DNA of 64,000 bases from Alphaproteobacteria bacterium (GTDB lineage Bacteria > Pseudomonadota > Alphaproteobacteria > Rs-D84), in contig JAGBXO010000004.1 of NCBI GenBank assembly GCA_017629245.1, forward strand, positions 48,672-112,671, read 5' to 3'. Under the pieces are notes generated by a model. It worked only from the letters and a program-made list of their open reading frames with translations. It ran no database searches and was not told the DNA's origin. Positions within the stretch are counted from its first letter, which is position 1. Each line of letters begins with the position of its first letter. Position numbers and translations under genes: made by a program. Positions 1-9,900 of the stretch are shown here, in pieces.

Positions 1-495
1 GGAAATCTGTTTGCTGGGATTTATGGCCCACCCGCGCCATGGATGTTCGAACGTACATTCGCCAGCACCGGCATAACATCAATACCCAGTGAACTGTTTG
101 CAACAATCAGTGGCGAACCAGCACGCGCAATGTTCACGGCCACCTTTGCCACATGCAAACAGCTAACAGCTGTACCTGAAAACCTGTTTGGAAGCATATA
201 CGGTCCCCCCGCCCAACAAATGTTCTATGGCACATTCCAAAACTGTACTGCGCTAACCAGCGTTGGCGAAAAATTATTTGGAAAAATATCAGGCACACTT
301 AATTCGTATTCCTTTGCGGACACATTTAATGGTTGCAAGGCATTAACCGGATATTCGCCCAAGGCATTAACAGACGACGGCTACAAGTTCTTGTATGAAA
401 TTTGGCCCGACGCTACAACCGCCCAGGCGAACAACACATTCGCGGGTGACACGCTGCTGACCGACTATGCAACCATGCCAACCGTATGGAAATAA
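1..495 (+). CDS. 3' end of a BspA-like leucine-rich-repeat surface protein (partial)
   Basis: The reading frame is open at the left edge, so this is only the C-terminal part (164 codons before TAA). It is built of about 26-residue repeats with a pattern like LF-x-x-I-x-G-x-P-A-x-x-MF-x-x-TF-x-x-C-x-x-LT-x-(I/V). This resembles the BspA/Treponema-type (LRR_5-like) repeats found in surface proteins of gut and oral bacteria, which usually mediate binding to host or neighbouring cells. The repeats fade over the last 50 residues. No C-terminal anchor is recognisable, and the N-terminus and export signal lie outside the window. The gene ends about 15 bp before a bidirectional terminator shared with clpB. 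Confidence 0.7.
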   Translation, partial: GNLFAGIYGPPAPWMFERTFASTGITSIPSELFATISGEPARAMFTATFATCKQLTAVPENLFGSIYGPPAQQMFYGTFQNCTALTSVGEKLFGKISGTLNSYSFADTFNGCKALTGYSPKALTDDGYKFLYEIWPDATTAQANNTFAGDTLLTDYATMPTVWK

Positions 496-510
496 GACCC
501 CAAAAAAAAA

Positions 511-532
511 CGCCCAAACGGGCGTTTTTTTT
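511..532. terminator. Bidirectional rho-independent terminator
   Basis: Hairpin CGCCCAAACGGGCG (511-524) has an A-tract on its left and eight Ts on its right. It serves the LRR gene (+) and clpB (-), whose stop codon lies in the T-tract. The same stem-loop recurs after ctpA at 12947-12960. Confidence 0.85.
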
Positions 533-2588
533 AACCGACTGTCAAATCCTTGCCTTTGACATCTATGTAAACAGTATTACCTTCTCCAATTGCACCAGTT
601 AAAATCAGGTCTGCAATTTTATCTTCAACCGCCGACACAATTAAACGTTTCAATGGGCGCGCACCAAATACTGCATCATATCCATTATCACCCAACCATT
701 TAATTGCCTTGTCCGTGATATTCATATCAATCCGGCGTTCATTCAAGCGCTTTTGCAAACCGCCCAATTGAATCTTAACGATTCCGGCCATAACATCCTT
801 GCCCAAAGGATTAAAGAATACAATTTCATCAATACGGTTCACAAATTCTGGTCTGAAATTCTTTTTCACCGCATCCATATCTGGCAAATTACTGGTCATG
901 ATAATAATTGTGTTTGTAAAGTTCACAACATGCCCCTGACCGTCTGTTAATCGACCATCGTCCAGAATCTGCAAGAACACATTAAACACATCCGGATTTG
1001 CCTTTTCAATTTCATCAAACAACAAAACTTGATATGGTCTGCGACGAACACTTTCCGTCAGCACCCCACCCTGTTCATATCCAACATACCCCGGAGGACT
1101 GCCAATCAATCGCGACACAGAATGCGGTTCCATATATTCACTCATATCAATTCGTGTCATGGCCGCATCATCATTAAACAGATATTCTGCCAAAGCTTTA
1201 GCAACTTCGGTTTTACCAACCCCCGTTGGCCCCAGGAACATAAAACTGCCCATTGGTCTGCGCGGGTCAGATAAACCTGCACGACTGCGACGTATCGCAC
1301 GCGCAATTACCCCCAGTGCATGATCCTGACCGACAACACGTTTGCGCAGTTCATCTTCTATATTCATCAGTTTTGATTGCTCTTCTGCATTCAACCTGTC
1401 GGCAGGAACACCTGTCCATTTACTAACAACTGCGGCAATATGTTCCGGCAATACTGTTTTATATTCACGCGCATCTGCATTCATCTTGGCAATTTTCTCT
1501 TCCAATTCTGGAATCTTGCCATATTGCAAGGCGGACGCCTTTTCATAGTCGCCATTTCGCATTGCAGTTGCAACCTCTGCCTTGGCCGCATCTAATGCCG
1601 CCATCGCATCAGACAGCCCACGCATTTTCTGTTGTTCCGCCTGCCAATCTGCGGTCAGTGTTTTTGATTCCGCCTCGACTCCAGCTATAATATTTTCTAA
1701 ATCTTTCAAACGTTTTTTCGACTCTTCGTCTTTTTCTTTTTTCAACGCCTGCTGTTCAATTTTCAGTTGCATCAAATGCCTGTCTACTTCATCCAACCTA
1801 TCTGGCTTAGACGCAATCTCAATCCTGACACGGGCGGCCGCCTCGTCAATCAGGTCAATAGCCTTATCCGGCAGGAATCTGTCTGTGATATACCGATTCG
1901 ATAACTTTACCGCCGACACCAGCGCAGCATCTGCGATTCGCACACCATGATGTCCTTCGTATTTTTCTTTCAACCCACGCAATATTGAAATCGTATCATC
2001 AACAGTCGGCTCGTCCACATACACTGGTTGGAAACGACGCGCCAATGCTGGGTCTTTTTCAATATATTGACGATATTCATCTAATGTTGTTGCCCCCAAA
2101 CAGTGCAATTCACCACGCGCCAACATAGGCTTTAATAAATTCGCCGCATCCATACTGCCTTCACCTTTGCCTGCCCCAACCAAGGTATGCAATTCATCAA
2201 TAAATAATATTATTTTCCCATCCGCTTCCTTAACAGCTTTCAATATCGCCTTTAATCGCCCTTCAAACTGGCCACGAAACGAAGCCCCTGCCATCAATGC
2301 CCCCATATCCAGGCTTAACAACTGTTTTTTCAATAAATTTTCTGGCACATCACCTGAAATAATACGATTCGCTAACCCTTCGACAATTGCAGTTTTTCCC
2401 ACCCCCGGATTACCAATCAAAACCGGATTATTTTTTGTACGACGACTTAACACCTGAATTGCACGGCGAATTTCTTCATCACGCCCAATCACAGGGTCTA
2501 ATTTTCCATCCGCCGCCAGTTTTGTAAAATCAGTTGTATATTTTTCAATTGCCTGGGCCGGTGTTTCTTGTAAATCATCTGGATTCAT
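531..2588 (-). CDS. clpB: ClpB disaggregase lacking the N-terminal substrate domain
   Basis: Hexameric AAA+ chaperone that extracts polypeptides from aggregates together with DnaK. Visible: NBD1 Walker A GNPGVGKT (~59-66), Walker B FIDELHTL (~129-136), the coiled-coil M domain (~265-375), and NBD2 Walker A GPTGVGKT (453-460) followed by the substrate-loop sequence GYVGYEQGG. Length is 685 aa against about 860 for ordinary ClpB. The protein starts just before the NBD1 linker, so the Clp_N domain is missing. The start is well supported by an AAGGAG box 9 nt upstream and a heat-shock-like promoter beyond it, with a different gene diverging further upstream. The NBD2 segment between MTSNL and FRPEF also looks shorter than usual. 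This is the architecture of the short ClpB form that other bacteria make from an internal start. Confidence 0.95.
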   Translation of the reverse strand: MNPDDLQETPAQAIEKYTTDFTKLAADGKLDPVIGRDEEIRRAIQVLSRRTKNNPVLIGNPGVGKTAIVEGLANRIISGDVPENLLKKQLLSLDMGALMAGASFRGQFEGRLKAILKAVKEADGKIILFIDELHTLVGAGKGEGSMDAANLLKPMLARGELHCLGATTLDEYRQYIEKDPALARRFQPVYVDEPTVDDTISILRGLKEKYEGHHGVRIADAALVSAVKLSNRYITDRFLPDKAIDLIDEAAARVRIEIASKPDRLDEVDRHLMQLKIEQQALKKEKDEESKKRLKDLENIIAGVEAESKTLTADWQAEQQKMRGLSDAMAALDAAKAEVATAMRNGDYEKASALQYGKIPELEEKIAKMNADAREYKTVLPEHIAAVVSKWTGVPADRLNAEEQSKLMNIEDELRKRVVGQDHALGVIARAIRRSRAGLSDPRRPMGSFMFLGPTGVGKTEVAKALAEYLFNDDAAMTRIDMSEYMEPHSVSRLIGSPPGYVGYEQGGVLTESVRRRPYQVLLFDEIEKANPDVFNVFLQILDDGRLTDGQGHVVNFTNTIIIMTSNLPDMDAVKKNFRPEFVNRIDEIVFFNPLGKDVMAGIVKIQLGGLQKRLNERRIDMNITDKAIKWLGDNGYDAVFGARPLKRLIVSAVEDKIADLILTGAIGEGNTVYIDVKGKDLTVG

Positions 2589-2616
2589 CTAACAACTCCT
2601 TGTGTTATTGTTATCC

Positions 2617-2647
2617 CATATATAGTGCCACAAATCCCCCTTTCAAG
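2617..2647 (-). promoter_or_regulatory. Sigma-32-type heat-shock promoter of clpB
   Basis: On the minus strand, CTTGAAAG (2640-2647) is followed 15 nt after CTTGAA by ACTATATATG (2617-2626). This fits the alphaproteobacterial RpoH pattern CTTG...CYTATNTNNG at 9 of 10 positions in the -10 element. A Shine-Dalgarno AAGGAG follows before the clpB ATG. The spacer is slightly short. The assignment rests on consensus matching only. Confidence 0.65.
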
Positions 2648-2721
2648 ACACAGGAACGAATCCCCCGCCCCACTTGCACAAACATACTTTTTGGTTTATC
2701 ATCAAAAAAAAGGACACAAAT

Positions 2722-4146
2722 ATGTCAGATTTTATCGCATCAGACATTCAGCAAATTCAATCGCATGGTCTTAAACCAACAGAAATCGAAAAACAGATCG
2801 CCACATTTAAATCAGGTTTTCCATACACAGACATTATATCACCCGCAACCATTGGAAATGGTGTATTACCAATGCTGGATGAAACATATGCTAAATATTA
2901 TCTGGCAAATTGCGACAAATACAAAATTGTAAAGTTTGTCCCTGCATCTGGCGCGGCAACACGCATGTTCAAAGATTTATTTGAATACCTATCAACCGAC
3001 ACAATGAACACGACAACACAAACGGTTCTGGACAACCTGACCGATTTCGCATTTTATGACGATTTAATGCAACATTTACCAGAAAACGCAACAAATCGCG
3101 ACATAATTGAATGCCTGGTCACGGACCGCGGGCTTAATTACGGCAACGCCCCCAAGGGATTAATACAATTCCATAAATATACCACATTCAATCGCACTGC
3201 AGCGGCCGAACACCTGATCGAAGGCGCACAATACGCCCGCACAAACAATACCGTCAACCTGCATTTCACAGTGTCCCCTGAACATGTATCCGGATTCCAA
3301 GATTTATTTAACAAAATTATCCCAGAATACGAATCGCAATTTGGCATAAAATACAACATTTCTATATCAACACAAAAACCAGAAACAGACACAATTGCTG
3401 TCAACCTGGACAACACACCATTCAGAAACGACGACAACACATTGCTATTCCGGCCGGCGGGTCATGGCGCATTAATTGAAAACCTAAACGATACAAATGC
3501 AGACATAATATTTATAAAAAACATCGACAATGTATGCCCCGAACACGCACGCGGCGAAACAATTACCCATAAACAAGCGTTGGCCGGCCTGGCAATAAAA
3601 ACGCAAAAACAGATTTTTGAATACATCCGTGCACTGGACAACAATACCGCAAACACAGAAGAAATTCGCGAATACATAAACAAAAATCTGGGGATACAAA
3701 TTTCAGAAAATGACAACCTGCGTGAAATATTAAATCGCCCATTACGCGTATGCGGCATTATAAAAAACACCGGCGAACCTGGTGGCGGCCCATTCTGGAC
3801 ACGCGACACAGATGGCCGTATCAGTTTGCAAATTGTCGAACCCGGACAAATTTCACCAGCCCAGAAACATATTTTACACGACGGTGAATTTTTCAGTCCA
3901 ACTGACATTGTCTGCATGCCATACGATAAAGACGGCAACAAATTCGACCTGCGCAAATTCATTGACGAAACGACCGGTTTTATATCCGAAAAGTCTAAAA
4001 ATGGCCGTCCTCTGCGCGCGATGGAACGTCCCGGTCTTTGGAATGGCGCAATGGCAAAATGGAACACAATCTTTGTTGAGACTCCATCATCAACATTTAC
4101 CCCAGTAAAGGTTATAACTGACCTGATAAAGCCATCACATAAATAA
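2722..4146 (+). CDS. DUF4301 family protein
   Basis: A 474-residue protein recognised as DUF4301 by the segment FVPASGAATRMFK (about residues 73-85), a run of conserved acidic and Asn residues, and the C-terminal GEPGGGPFW and EPGQI segments. The family is best known from Bacteroidetes and its biochemical role is not established; the SGAATR loop suggests a phosphate- or nucleotide-binding site, which is inference. The start at 2722 is preferred over the upstream ATG at 2674 because an AGGAC box precedes it and the upstream 16 codons look non-coding. It diverges from clpB and precedes rpmB after an A-rich gap. A Bacteroidetes-like family here may reflect transfer. Confidence 0.85.
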   Translation: MSDFIASDIQQIQSHGLKPTEIEKQIATFKSGFPYTDIISPATIGNGVLPMLDETYAKYYLANCDKYKIVKFVPASGAATRMFKDLFEYLSTDTMNTTTQTVLDNLTDFAFYDDLMQHLPENATNRDIIECLVTDRGLNYGNAPKGLIQFHKYTTFNRTAAAEHLIEGAQYARTNNTVNLHFTVSPEHVSGFQDLFNKIIPEYESQFGIKYNISISTQKPETDTIAVNLDNTPFRNDDNTLLFRPAGHGALIENLNDTNADIIFIKNIDNVCPEHARGETITHKQALAGLAIKTQKQIFEYIRALDNNTANTEEIREYINKNLGIQISENDNLREILNRPLRVCGIIKNTGEPGGGPFWTRDTDGRISLQIVEPGQISPAQKHILHDGEFFSPTDIVCMPYDKDGNKFDLRKFIDETTGFISEKSKNGRPLRAMERPGLWNGAMAKWNTIFVETPSSTFTPVKVITDLIKPSHK

Positions 4147-4172
4147 AACAAACAAAAAAATGAAAAGATTGC

Positions 4173-4199
4173 TTGACTTTTCCTTATTTTTGTTATAAA
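4173..4199 (+). promoter_or_regulatory. Probable promoter of rpmB-tRNA-Leu
   Basis: TTGACT (4173-4178) and TATAAA (4194-4199) are separated by 15 nt, just after the DUF4301 gene and 33 nt before the rpmB start. The spacer is short of optimum. Confidence 0.5.
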
Positions 4200-4232
4200 T
4201 TTAGCGTCGCTATTAATTAAAGGTTAAGTATT

Positions 4233-4601
4233 ATGCCACGTGTATGTAAAGTTACAGGTAAGAAAACAGAAGTTGGGATGAATGTTTCCCACTCTCATCG
4301 TCGTACAAAACGCACATTCTTGCCGAATCTGCAAACATTAAAGTTCCACAGTGATATTTTGGGACGCGATTTTTCATTACGTATTTCAACTGCTGGCTTG
4401 CGCACATTGACCAAGCATGGCGGTCTGGACGCATATGTAACATCAAAGCCGGTATCACGTTTGACCGAAGAAATGGCTGCGATTAAGAAAGCCATTGAAA
4501 AAAAGGTCGGCAAACCTGCGGCCCCTGCAAAGAAGCCTGTACATAAGGCAAATCGCAGTGCTCGCCTGGTAAAAAAAGTTGAAGCAAAACAGGCTGCATA
4601 A
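4233..4601 (+). CDS. rpmB: 50S ribosomal protein L28
   Basis: L28 of the large subunit. The N-terminus MPRVCKVTGK is the family signature, followed by the basic core with SHRRTKR and the LRISTAGLRT strand. At 122 aa it is longer than usual (about 78-100) because of a Lys/Ala/Pro-rich tail from about residue 88, of a kind known in some alphaproteobacterial ribosomal proteins. An AAAGG-like box precedes the start. The tRNA-Leu gene follows 17 bp downstream and probably shares the transcript, as the only nearby terminator lies after the tRNA. Confidence 0.95.
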   Translation: MPRVCKVTGKKTEVGMNVSHSHRRTKRTFLPNLQTLKFHSDILGRDFSLRISTAGLRTLTKHGGLDAYVTSKPVSRLTEEMAAIKKAIEKKVGKPAAPAKKPVHKANRSARLVKKVEAKQAA

Positions 4602-4618
4602 TAACGGCTTGTGCTTTT

Positions 4619-4703
4619 GGCCCCGTGGCGGAATTGGTAGACGCGCTTGACTCAAAATCAAGTTCAGCAATGAGTGTCGGTTCGAGTCCGACCAGGGCCA
4701 CCA
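4619..4703 (+). tRNA. tRNA-Leu (anticodon CAA)
   Basis: An 85-nt class II tRNA. Acceptor GGCCCCG pairs with CAGGGCC (one C-A mismatch), D-arm GCGGAATTGGTAGACGC, anticodon stem CTTGA/TCAAG with loop CTCAAAA giving anticodon CAA, a long variable arm, T-arm GTCGG-TTCGAGT-CCGAC, and encoded CCA. It reads UUG. Confidence 0.95.
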
Positions 4704-4716
4704 GATAAAACAGTGA

Positions 4717-4740
4717 AAATATCCCCATTGGGGGTATTTT
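4717..4740 (+). terminator. Rho-independent terminator after tRNA-Leu
   Basis: The stem AAAATATCCCC/GGGGGTATTTT with a short loop ends in Ts, 14 bp after the tRNA CCA. Confidence 0.75.
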
Positions 4741-4763
4741 ACATTTATGGCAAGGTGATAAAA

Positions 4764-5243
4764 ATGAGAAACACTAAATTCGATCAGGCATATAATATTT
4801 CAATGGCATTTATTACTGACAAAAATACAGACACAGACAACATCAGCCAGAACTTTTTCAGACTGCGCCAGGTTATTTTCGGCAAAACCTATACACTAAC
4901 CATCAGCGCGCCAAAAGACAGCGAAGATTATATCATCAAAAATTCTGTTCCTTCAACGTCAACACGATTTACCCATGCAAAAAAACATGGTCCACTGGGC
5001 GAAATATGCCTTTATCGCGAAAAGGATTTATTATTACATTATCGTTCTAAATATCCAGTTGCGCCCGTTTCAACAACCCAAGACAATATATTCCAAAAAG
5101 AGATACGCAAATTCTGTAATCGCAATTTCTTTAAATTAACAGAAATGGCCCAAATGCGCAATCAGGGCAAAGTTGTCCTACGCGACAATACAAAACAAAT
5201 TTACGAATTAATTCATGAAATATCGCAACAAAAAACCAAATAA
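4764..5243 (+). CDS. Hypothetical protein
   Basis: A 159-residue, basic, soluble protein with no signal peptide or membrane segment. I do not recognise a family. Start at 4764 is chosen because an AAGGTG box lies 7 nt upstream; in-frame ATGs further upstream fall inside the tRNA-Leu gene. The C-terminal half has a helical, Lys/Asn/Gln-rich character. It stands alone between the tRNA terminator and its own terminator, convergent with carD. Confidence 0.65.
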   Translation: MRNTKFDQAYNISMAFITDKNTDTDNISQNFFRLRQVIFGKTYTLTISAPKDSEDYIIKNSVPSTSTRFTHAKKHGPLGEICLYREKDLLLHYRSKYPVAPVSTTQDNIFQKEIRKFCNRNFFKLTEMAQMRNQGKVVLRDNTKQIYELIHEISQQKTK

Positions 5244-5249
5244 AAAAAA

Positions 5250-5270
5250 CCGCCAAACCGGCGGTTTTTT
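5250..5270. terminator. Bidirectional terminator between the hypothetical gene and carD
   Basis: CCGCC (5250-5254) and GGCGG (5260-5264) form a stem with an A-tract before and T-tract after, between convergent genes. Confidence 0.85.
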
Positions 5271-5834
5271 TTATGAATCATCTTCATCTACTTCGTCTTC
5301 ATCTTCAACATCAACGGCGTTCAAATCAATTTCCTTTGGAATCCCCAAGATATCTTCTATTTTATCCGACGCTGCATCTAAATCAATTTTATGCAATACT
5401 GCGAATTCCTGGGCCATACGTTCCAACGCACGCAAATACAACTGGCGCGCAGAAAAAGTCATAGTATCAGCAGCACTGCGCCGTTGCAGGTCGCGTACAA
5501 CCTCAGCCAATTTCATAGGATCGCCCGAATTAATATTTTCCTCGTACTGCGCCGCACGCCGCGCCCAAATCATACGTTTTGCACCCGCCTTGCCCTTGGC
5601 AGACGCGATTGCTTCGTCCATTTTCTTGGATGTCGTCAATGGACGCAACCCTGAAATTTCCGCACGTTCAACAGGCACACGTAATGTCATGTGATTGCGT
5701 TCAAAATCAATCACCAACATTTTGACCTTTTGTCCTGCGACAGTTTGTTCTTCTATACGTAACAGTTTACCCACCCCCTGGGTTGGATAAACAACATATT
5801 GTCCTGTTTTAAAATCTAACTTTTTACTTGGCAT
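5271..5834 (-). CDS. carD: CarD/CdnL-family transcription regulator
   Basis: RNA-polymerase-binding regulator that stabilises open promoter complexes, typically at rRNA and housekeeping promoters. The N-terminal RNAP-interacting domain is clear (FKTGQYVVYPTQGVGKL, then VPVERAEISGLRPL, about residues 8-66), followed by the helical DNA-binding domain including MIWARRAAQYEE and RQLYLRALERMAQE. Length 187 aa; alphaproteobacterial homologues are about 165-200. The last 15 residues are strongly acidic. The start has an AAAGGGTATCC box upstream. It is a single-gene unit convergent with the hypothetical gene. Confidence 0.92.
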   Translation of the reverse strand: MPSKKLDFKTGQYVVYPTQGVGKLLRIEEQTVAGQKVKMLVIDFERNHMTLRVPVERAEISGLRPLTTSKKMDEAIASAKGKAGAKRMIWARRAAQYEENINSGDPMKLAEVVRDLQRRSAADTMTFSARQLYLRALERMAQEFAVLHKIDLDAASDKIEDILGIPKEIDLNAVDVEDEDEVDEDDS

Positions 5835-5917
5835 TATGGATACCCTTTTACGGTTGCCATTCTCTCGTCACGATTATTATATCACAAAAAAAGCCGAAAA
5901 ACAAATAATTGACATAA

Positions 5918-5945
5918 AAAAATCCCGGAAACACCCGGAATTTTT
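5918..5945 (-). terminator. Terminator of the 5947-6489 gene
   Basis: Two CCGG blocks flanked by an A-run and a T-run pair as AAAAAT-CCGG...CCGG-ATTTTT, giving a U-tract on the minus strand just after the stop codon. Confidence 0.6.
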
Positions 5946-5946
5946 T

Positions 5947-6489
5947 TTATTTTGATATTCTGCGCAATGTTCCCGTACGTCGCACACCTGATGCACGACT
6001 GGCCTCGGTCGTGCCAGCTGATGTTGCACAAACCCATTTACCATTTTCCAAAACCGCTGTTTCACCCGATTCGCATTCCGGCTTTTCCAGACGCCACGCA
6101 AAACAACTGCCTTTTTGATATGATTGATATGTTGCATTATCGCCACCACGGGTATATGCGCCATAATCCGGATACCATTCACCGCGCGCCTCACCTGCGC
6201 ACCACTTACGTGCACCCCAACATTCCAAGCAATTGCCCGCTGCATCACACAGTTCATTTGCACTATCTGTAGCCTGATACCCGGCATTTGGCTTATTTCC
6301 GCTGCCCATCATTTTACCATTTTCCAGATCACGACACCACAACTTCTGACATTCTGCCGCCGGCACACCGTCAATTTTCTTGTTATTTTCTGCCAAGACA
6401 TACCCCGGCCCACACGATGTAAATGCTGCATCCGCAACCAACGGACATAAAACAGCCAACACCACAAAAATTAAATTTCTTCTTCTCAT
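5947..6489 (-). CDS. Secreted Cys-rich hypothetical protein
   Basis: 180 aa with a Sec signal peptide (MRRRN, hydrophobic LIFVVLAVLCPLVADA, likely cleavage ADA|AF). The mature part has ten Cys, many in pairs such as CQKLWC and CDAAGNCLECWGARKWC, plus aromatic residues, suggesting a disulfide-stabilised exported protein. The C-terminal 30 residues are basic and Arg/Thr/Ser-rich. No family recognised. It lacks the CMD-x-FC signature of the large Cys-rich family later in the window but has a similar style. It is a single gene between terminators. Confidence 0.7.
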   Translation of the reverse strand: MRRRNLIFVVLAVLCPLVADAAFTSCGPGYVLAENNKKIDGVPAAECQKLWCRDLENGKMMGSGNKPNAGYQATDSANELCDAAGNCLECWGARKWCAGEARGEWYPDYGAYTRGGDNATYQSYQKGSCFAWRLEKPECESGETAVLENGKWVCATSAGTTEASRASGVRRTGTLRRISK

Positions 6490-6531
6490 GACATATATTT
6501 TACATTATTTATCAATCTTTAACAAGACAAA

Positions 6532-6555
6532 AAAGTGCACCACATGGCGCACTTT
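6532..6555 (-). terminator. Terminator of the BamE-like gene
   Basis: AAAGTGC (6532-6538) pairs with GCACTTT (6549-6555). The forward A-run to the left gives a U-tract on the minus strand. Confidence 0.7.
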
Positions 6556-6561
6556 CATTCA

Positions 6562-6996
6562 TCACTGCCCCAATCCCGCAGGACTAAAGCGTCCTATATT
6601 ATTGAACAATTCTTCCAGCGCATTCAATTCAATTGCCGCCGGAATTTCTGTTTCGCCATCTGCCAATGTTACATCCGGTAATTCCGCATCACGCAAAACC
6701 TGGGTTTTCAAGACACGATTCCCCCGCACCCATGCCAACAATACCGTTTCATCAGTAAATGTTGGCGCCAATGGCCCACGATAGTTTTCATCTGCCCCAA
6801 AATAAATCCAAACCTGGTCACCATGAACGGTTTTCACCAACGGCGCGCCAATTTTTTCAACCAGCGCATCCGTCGTCTTGATATCCGCCACCTGCGATTC
6901 CAGATCAGCCGGAAACACATACCCCCTATGCTTGGTCTGAAAGGTGCACGCACCAACACAGACCAATATCAAAGACATCAATATTACTTTTTTCAT
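6562..6996 (-). CDS. bamE: BamE-like (SmpA/OmlA) outer-membrane assembly lipoprotein
   Basis: 144 aa lipoprotein. The signal peptide ends in lipobox VGAC (Cys16). A GYVFP segment and the core from about residue 31 to 75 (DALVEKIGAPLVKT then DQVWIYF) match the SmpA/OmlA fold, a small component of the Bam complex that inserts beta-barrels into the outer membrane. The C-terminal half after the core is longer than minimal BamE. The two autotransporters in this window would be clients of that machinery. The gene lies just 2 bp downstream of nifJ on the same strand and may be co-transcribed with it. Confidence 0.8.
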   Translation of the reverse strand: MKKVILMSLILVCVGACTFQTKHRGYVFPADLESQVADIKTTDALVEKIGAPLVKTVHGDQVWIYFGADENYRGPLAPTFTDETVLLAWVRGNRVLKTQVLRDAELPDVTLADGETEIPAAIELNALEELFNNIGRFSPAGLGQ

Positions 6997-6998
6997 CT

Positions 6999-9900
6999 TT
7001 ATCCCTCGCCATTTTCTTTGGCAACTGGTTTATTAAGCATTGCAAACTGCGCAATATGCTTTTTCAGTTCACTTTTATACGCATTATTTGCCTTGGCCAA
7101 ATCAACCAATTTATTAAACTGTGGATTCGCTGCACGCGCTGCCCCGAATCGGCTTTCTGTTTTCAAGAAATCTTCCAACGGCAACGGATTATCTAAGGTT
7201 GAATCCATTGTCAATGGATTTTGGCCATTTTCAATCAAACGCGGATCGAATCGGAACAGTGGCCATGCCCCCGTCTGTACCATCTGCATCTGGTGTTCTG
7301 CACCATTTTGCAATGCAAATCCATGCGCAATACATGGCGCATACGCCAATATGATTGATGGACCGTTGAACGATTCTGCCTCGCGGAATGCACGAATCGC
7401 CTGAACCTGGTTCGCCCCCAGCGCAATCTGCGCAACATATGCACCCGACATCATCGCAATCATACCCAAATCTTTCTTGGCATGATCTTTACCACCGATT
7501 GCGAACTTCATACTGGCACCAAACGGCGTAGATTTTGACTGTTGCCCACCTGTGTTTGAATATCCTTCGGTATCCAAAACCAAGATATTCACATTTTCAC
7601 CGCTGTGCAATATATGGTCAACACCACCATATCCAATATCATACGCCCAACCATCACCACCGACAATCCAAACTGATTTATCAACAATTTCACCAATCTG
7701 ACTTTCCGCTAATCTTGCACGTGGCCCGTCAATTTTTGCCAACTGCTGACGCAGGCTTTGTTCTATTTCGCGTTGTTTATCAGAATTCTTTTCATCAAAC
7801 AAATCTTCAACATTTTCAATCCCCAATTCAAACAACAGCCCCTTTAACGAATGTCGTTTTTGATTCAATGCCAGGCGCATCCCCAAACCGTATTCCGCAT
7901 TATCTTCGAACAAAGAATTAGACCACGCCGGACCACGACCCGTTTTATCCTTGGTCCATGGTGTTGTTGGCAAATTCGCACCATAAATCGACGAACATCC
8001 CGTTGCATTTGCAACAATCATTCTGTCCCCAAACAGATGCGACAGCAGTTTCACATATGGTGTTTCACCACACCCTGCACATGCACCTGGGAACTCAAAG
8101 TAATGTGGCAACAATTCCACATGCTTTGGAATATTTAGATTTAATTTTTCGCGTTCAATATCTGGCACCTGTTCTGCTGCATTAAATGCCGCCTGATTAT
8201 CCGCCATAACATCGCGCGCAGGCACCATAGATATCGCACCAACCGGACAGTTTTTCACACAAATATTGCACCCCGTACAATCCGCCGGCGAAATATTAAT
8301 TGTGAAATACATATTCGCCCCCAGTTCAGGTGTCTTCATTGGAACGACACGCACACCTTTGGCGCGCAACTCTTCTGCCTGAGCCTCAGTCAATGCCTTG
8401 ATACGAATAACCGCATGTGGGCACAACATAGAACACTTGCCACATTGGATACATTTATCTATGTCAACGGTTGCGACACGGTCTGATATTGCGCGTTTTT
8501 CATATTTTGATGTACCGACTGGGTATTGCCCTGCCCCAAATTGCCCATCAACACGAAAACGTGATACAGGTATTGCATCCCCACGTTGCGCCGCCATTTC
8601 CCCCAAGGTACCCGCAATTTCCGCCGGCGTATCCAGTGTCATCGCCGGGATAAAATCAGGCGCAAAATTTGAAATGGAAGATGGCACATTATATTTATGC
8701 AGATATTCTACTGCCTTATCTACCGCAGCCCAGTTCGCTTGAACAACCTCCATTCCCTTCTTTTTATAAGTTTTCTCAATCGCCGCCTTGGCACTGATTG
8801 CAGCCTGGGCCGGATCAATTACATTTGTCAGATTAAAGAAGTTCAACATAATAAATGTATTAATACGATTTCCCAACCCCAATTCTGCTGCTGCACGATT
8901 CGCATCCAAGAAATAAACATTCGCACGAATTCTGATTAAATGTTCCTGGGTATCACGCGGCAGATTGGCAAACGCCACATCTGGTGCCAGTGATGTATTA
9001 ATCATAACCGTCCCCCCCGCACGCAAGCCACGGAACACATCAAACCGCTGTGCAATCATAAAGTTCGAAACACTGATAAAGTCTGCAACTTCTACCAAAT
9101 ATTGACTTTTAATCGGCGCATCTGAAAAACGAATATGGGACGCGGTCAGCCCACCCGATTTCTTGGAATCATATACCGCATATGATTGCGGATATAAATC
9201 AGAATTTTCCCCAACAATTTTCACAATATTCTTAACCGCACCAACAGTACCATCACTGCCAATACCGTATAAAATAGCTGTTTTGAAATTTGGATCTTCA
9301 ACCGAGAACGCCGGATCTGTCTTCAATGACAGCCCCATCAAATCATCATCAATTCCAACTGTAAAGTTATGGTGTAATGTATCACGCATCAGGTTTTCAT
9401 ATATCGCCTTGACATCCCTTGGTTTAAATTCTTTTGAACCCAAACCATACCGTCCACCAAAGACCGCAATGCCATCTGGAACAATTGATTTAACATCCTG
9501 ATACAATGGTTCACCGATACTACCCGGTTCCTTGGTTCTGTCCAGAACTGCGATTCGTTTCACTGTCTTGGGCATTGCCGCCAAAAATGCTTCGGTTGGG
9601 AACGGACGATACAAATGCACCTTTAATACTCCCAATCCTGCCGGCAAATGCGCCAAAGTTTCTTCAATTGTATCAACCGCACTGCCCATGGCAACTATAA
9701 CATTTTCTGCGTTTTCATCTCCAACATAATCAACCAGATTGTACCTGCGCCCAGTCAATTCGGCAAATTCATCCATACACTGCTGAACAATTTCTGGGGT
9801 TTTTGCATACAATGGATTTGCCGCTTCGCGTCCTTGGAAATAAACATCTGGATTTTGCGCAGTGCCACGAATTACAGGATTATCAGGTGTCATACCACGC

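Noticed and set aside
3462..4151. Long minus-strand ORFs opposite DUF4301, ClpB and other genes
   Set aside because: They are antisense shadows with no ribosome-binding sites and atypical, Cys/Ser/Phe-rich composition.
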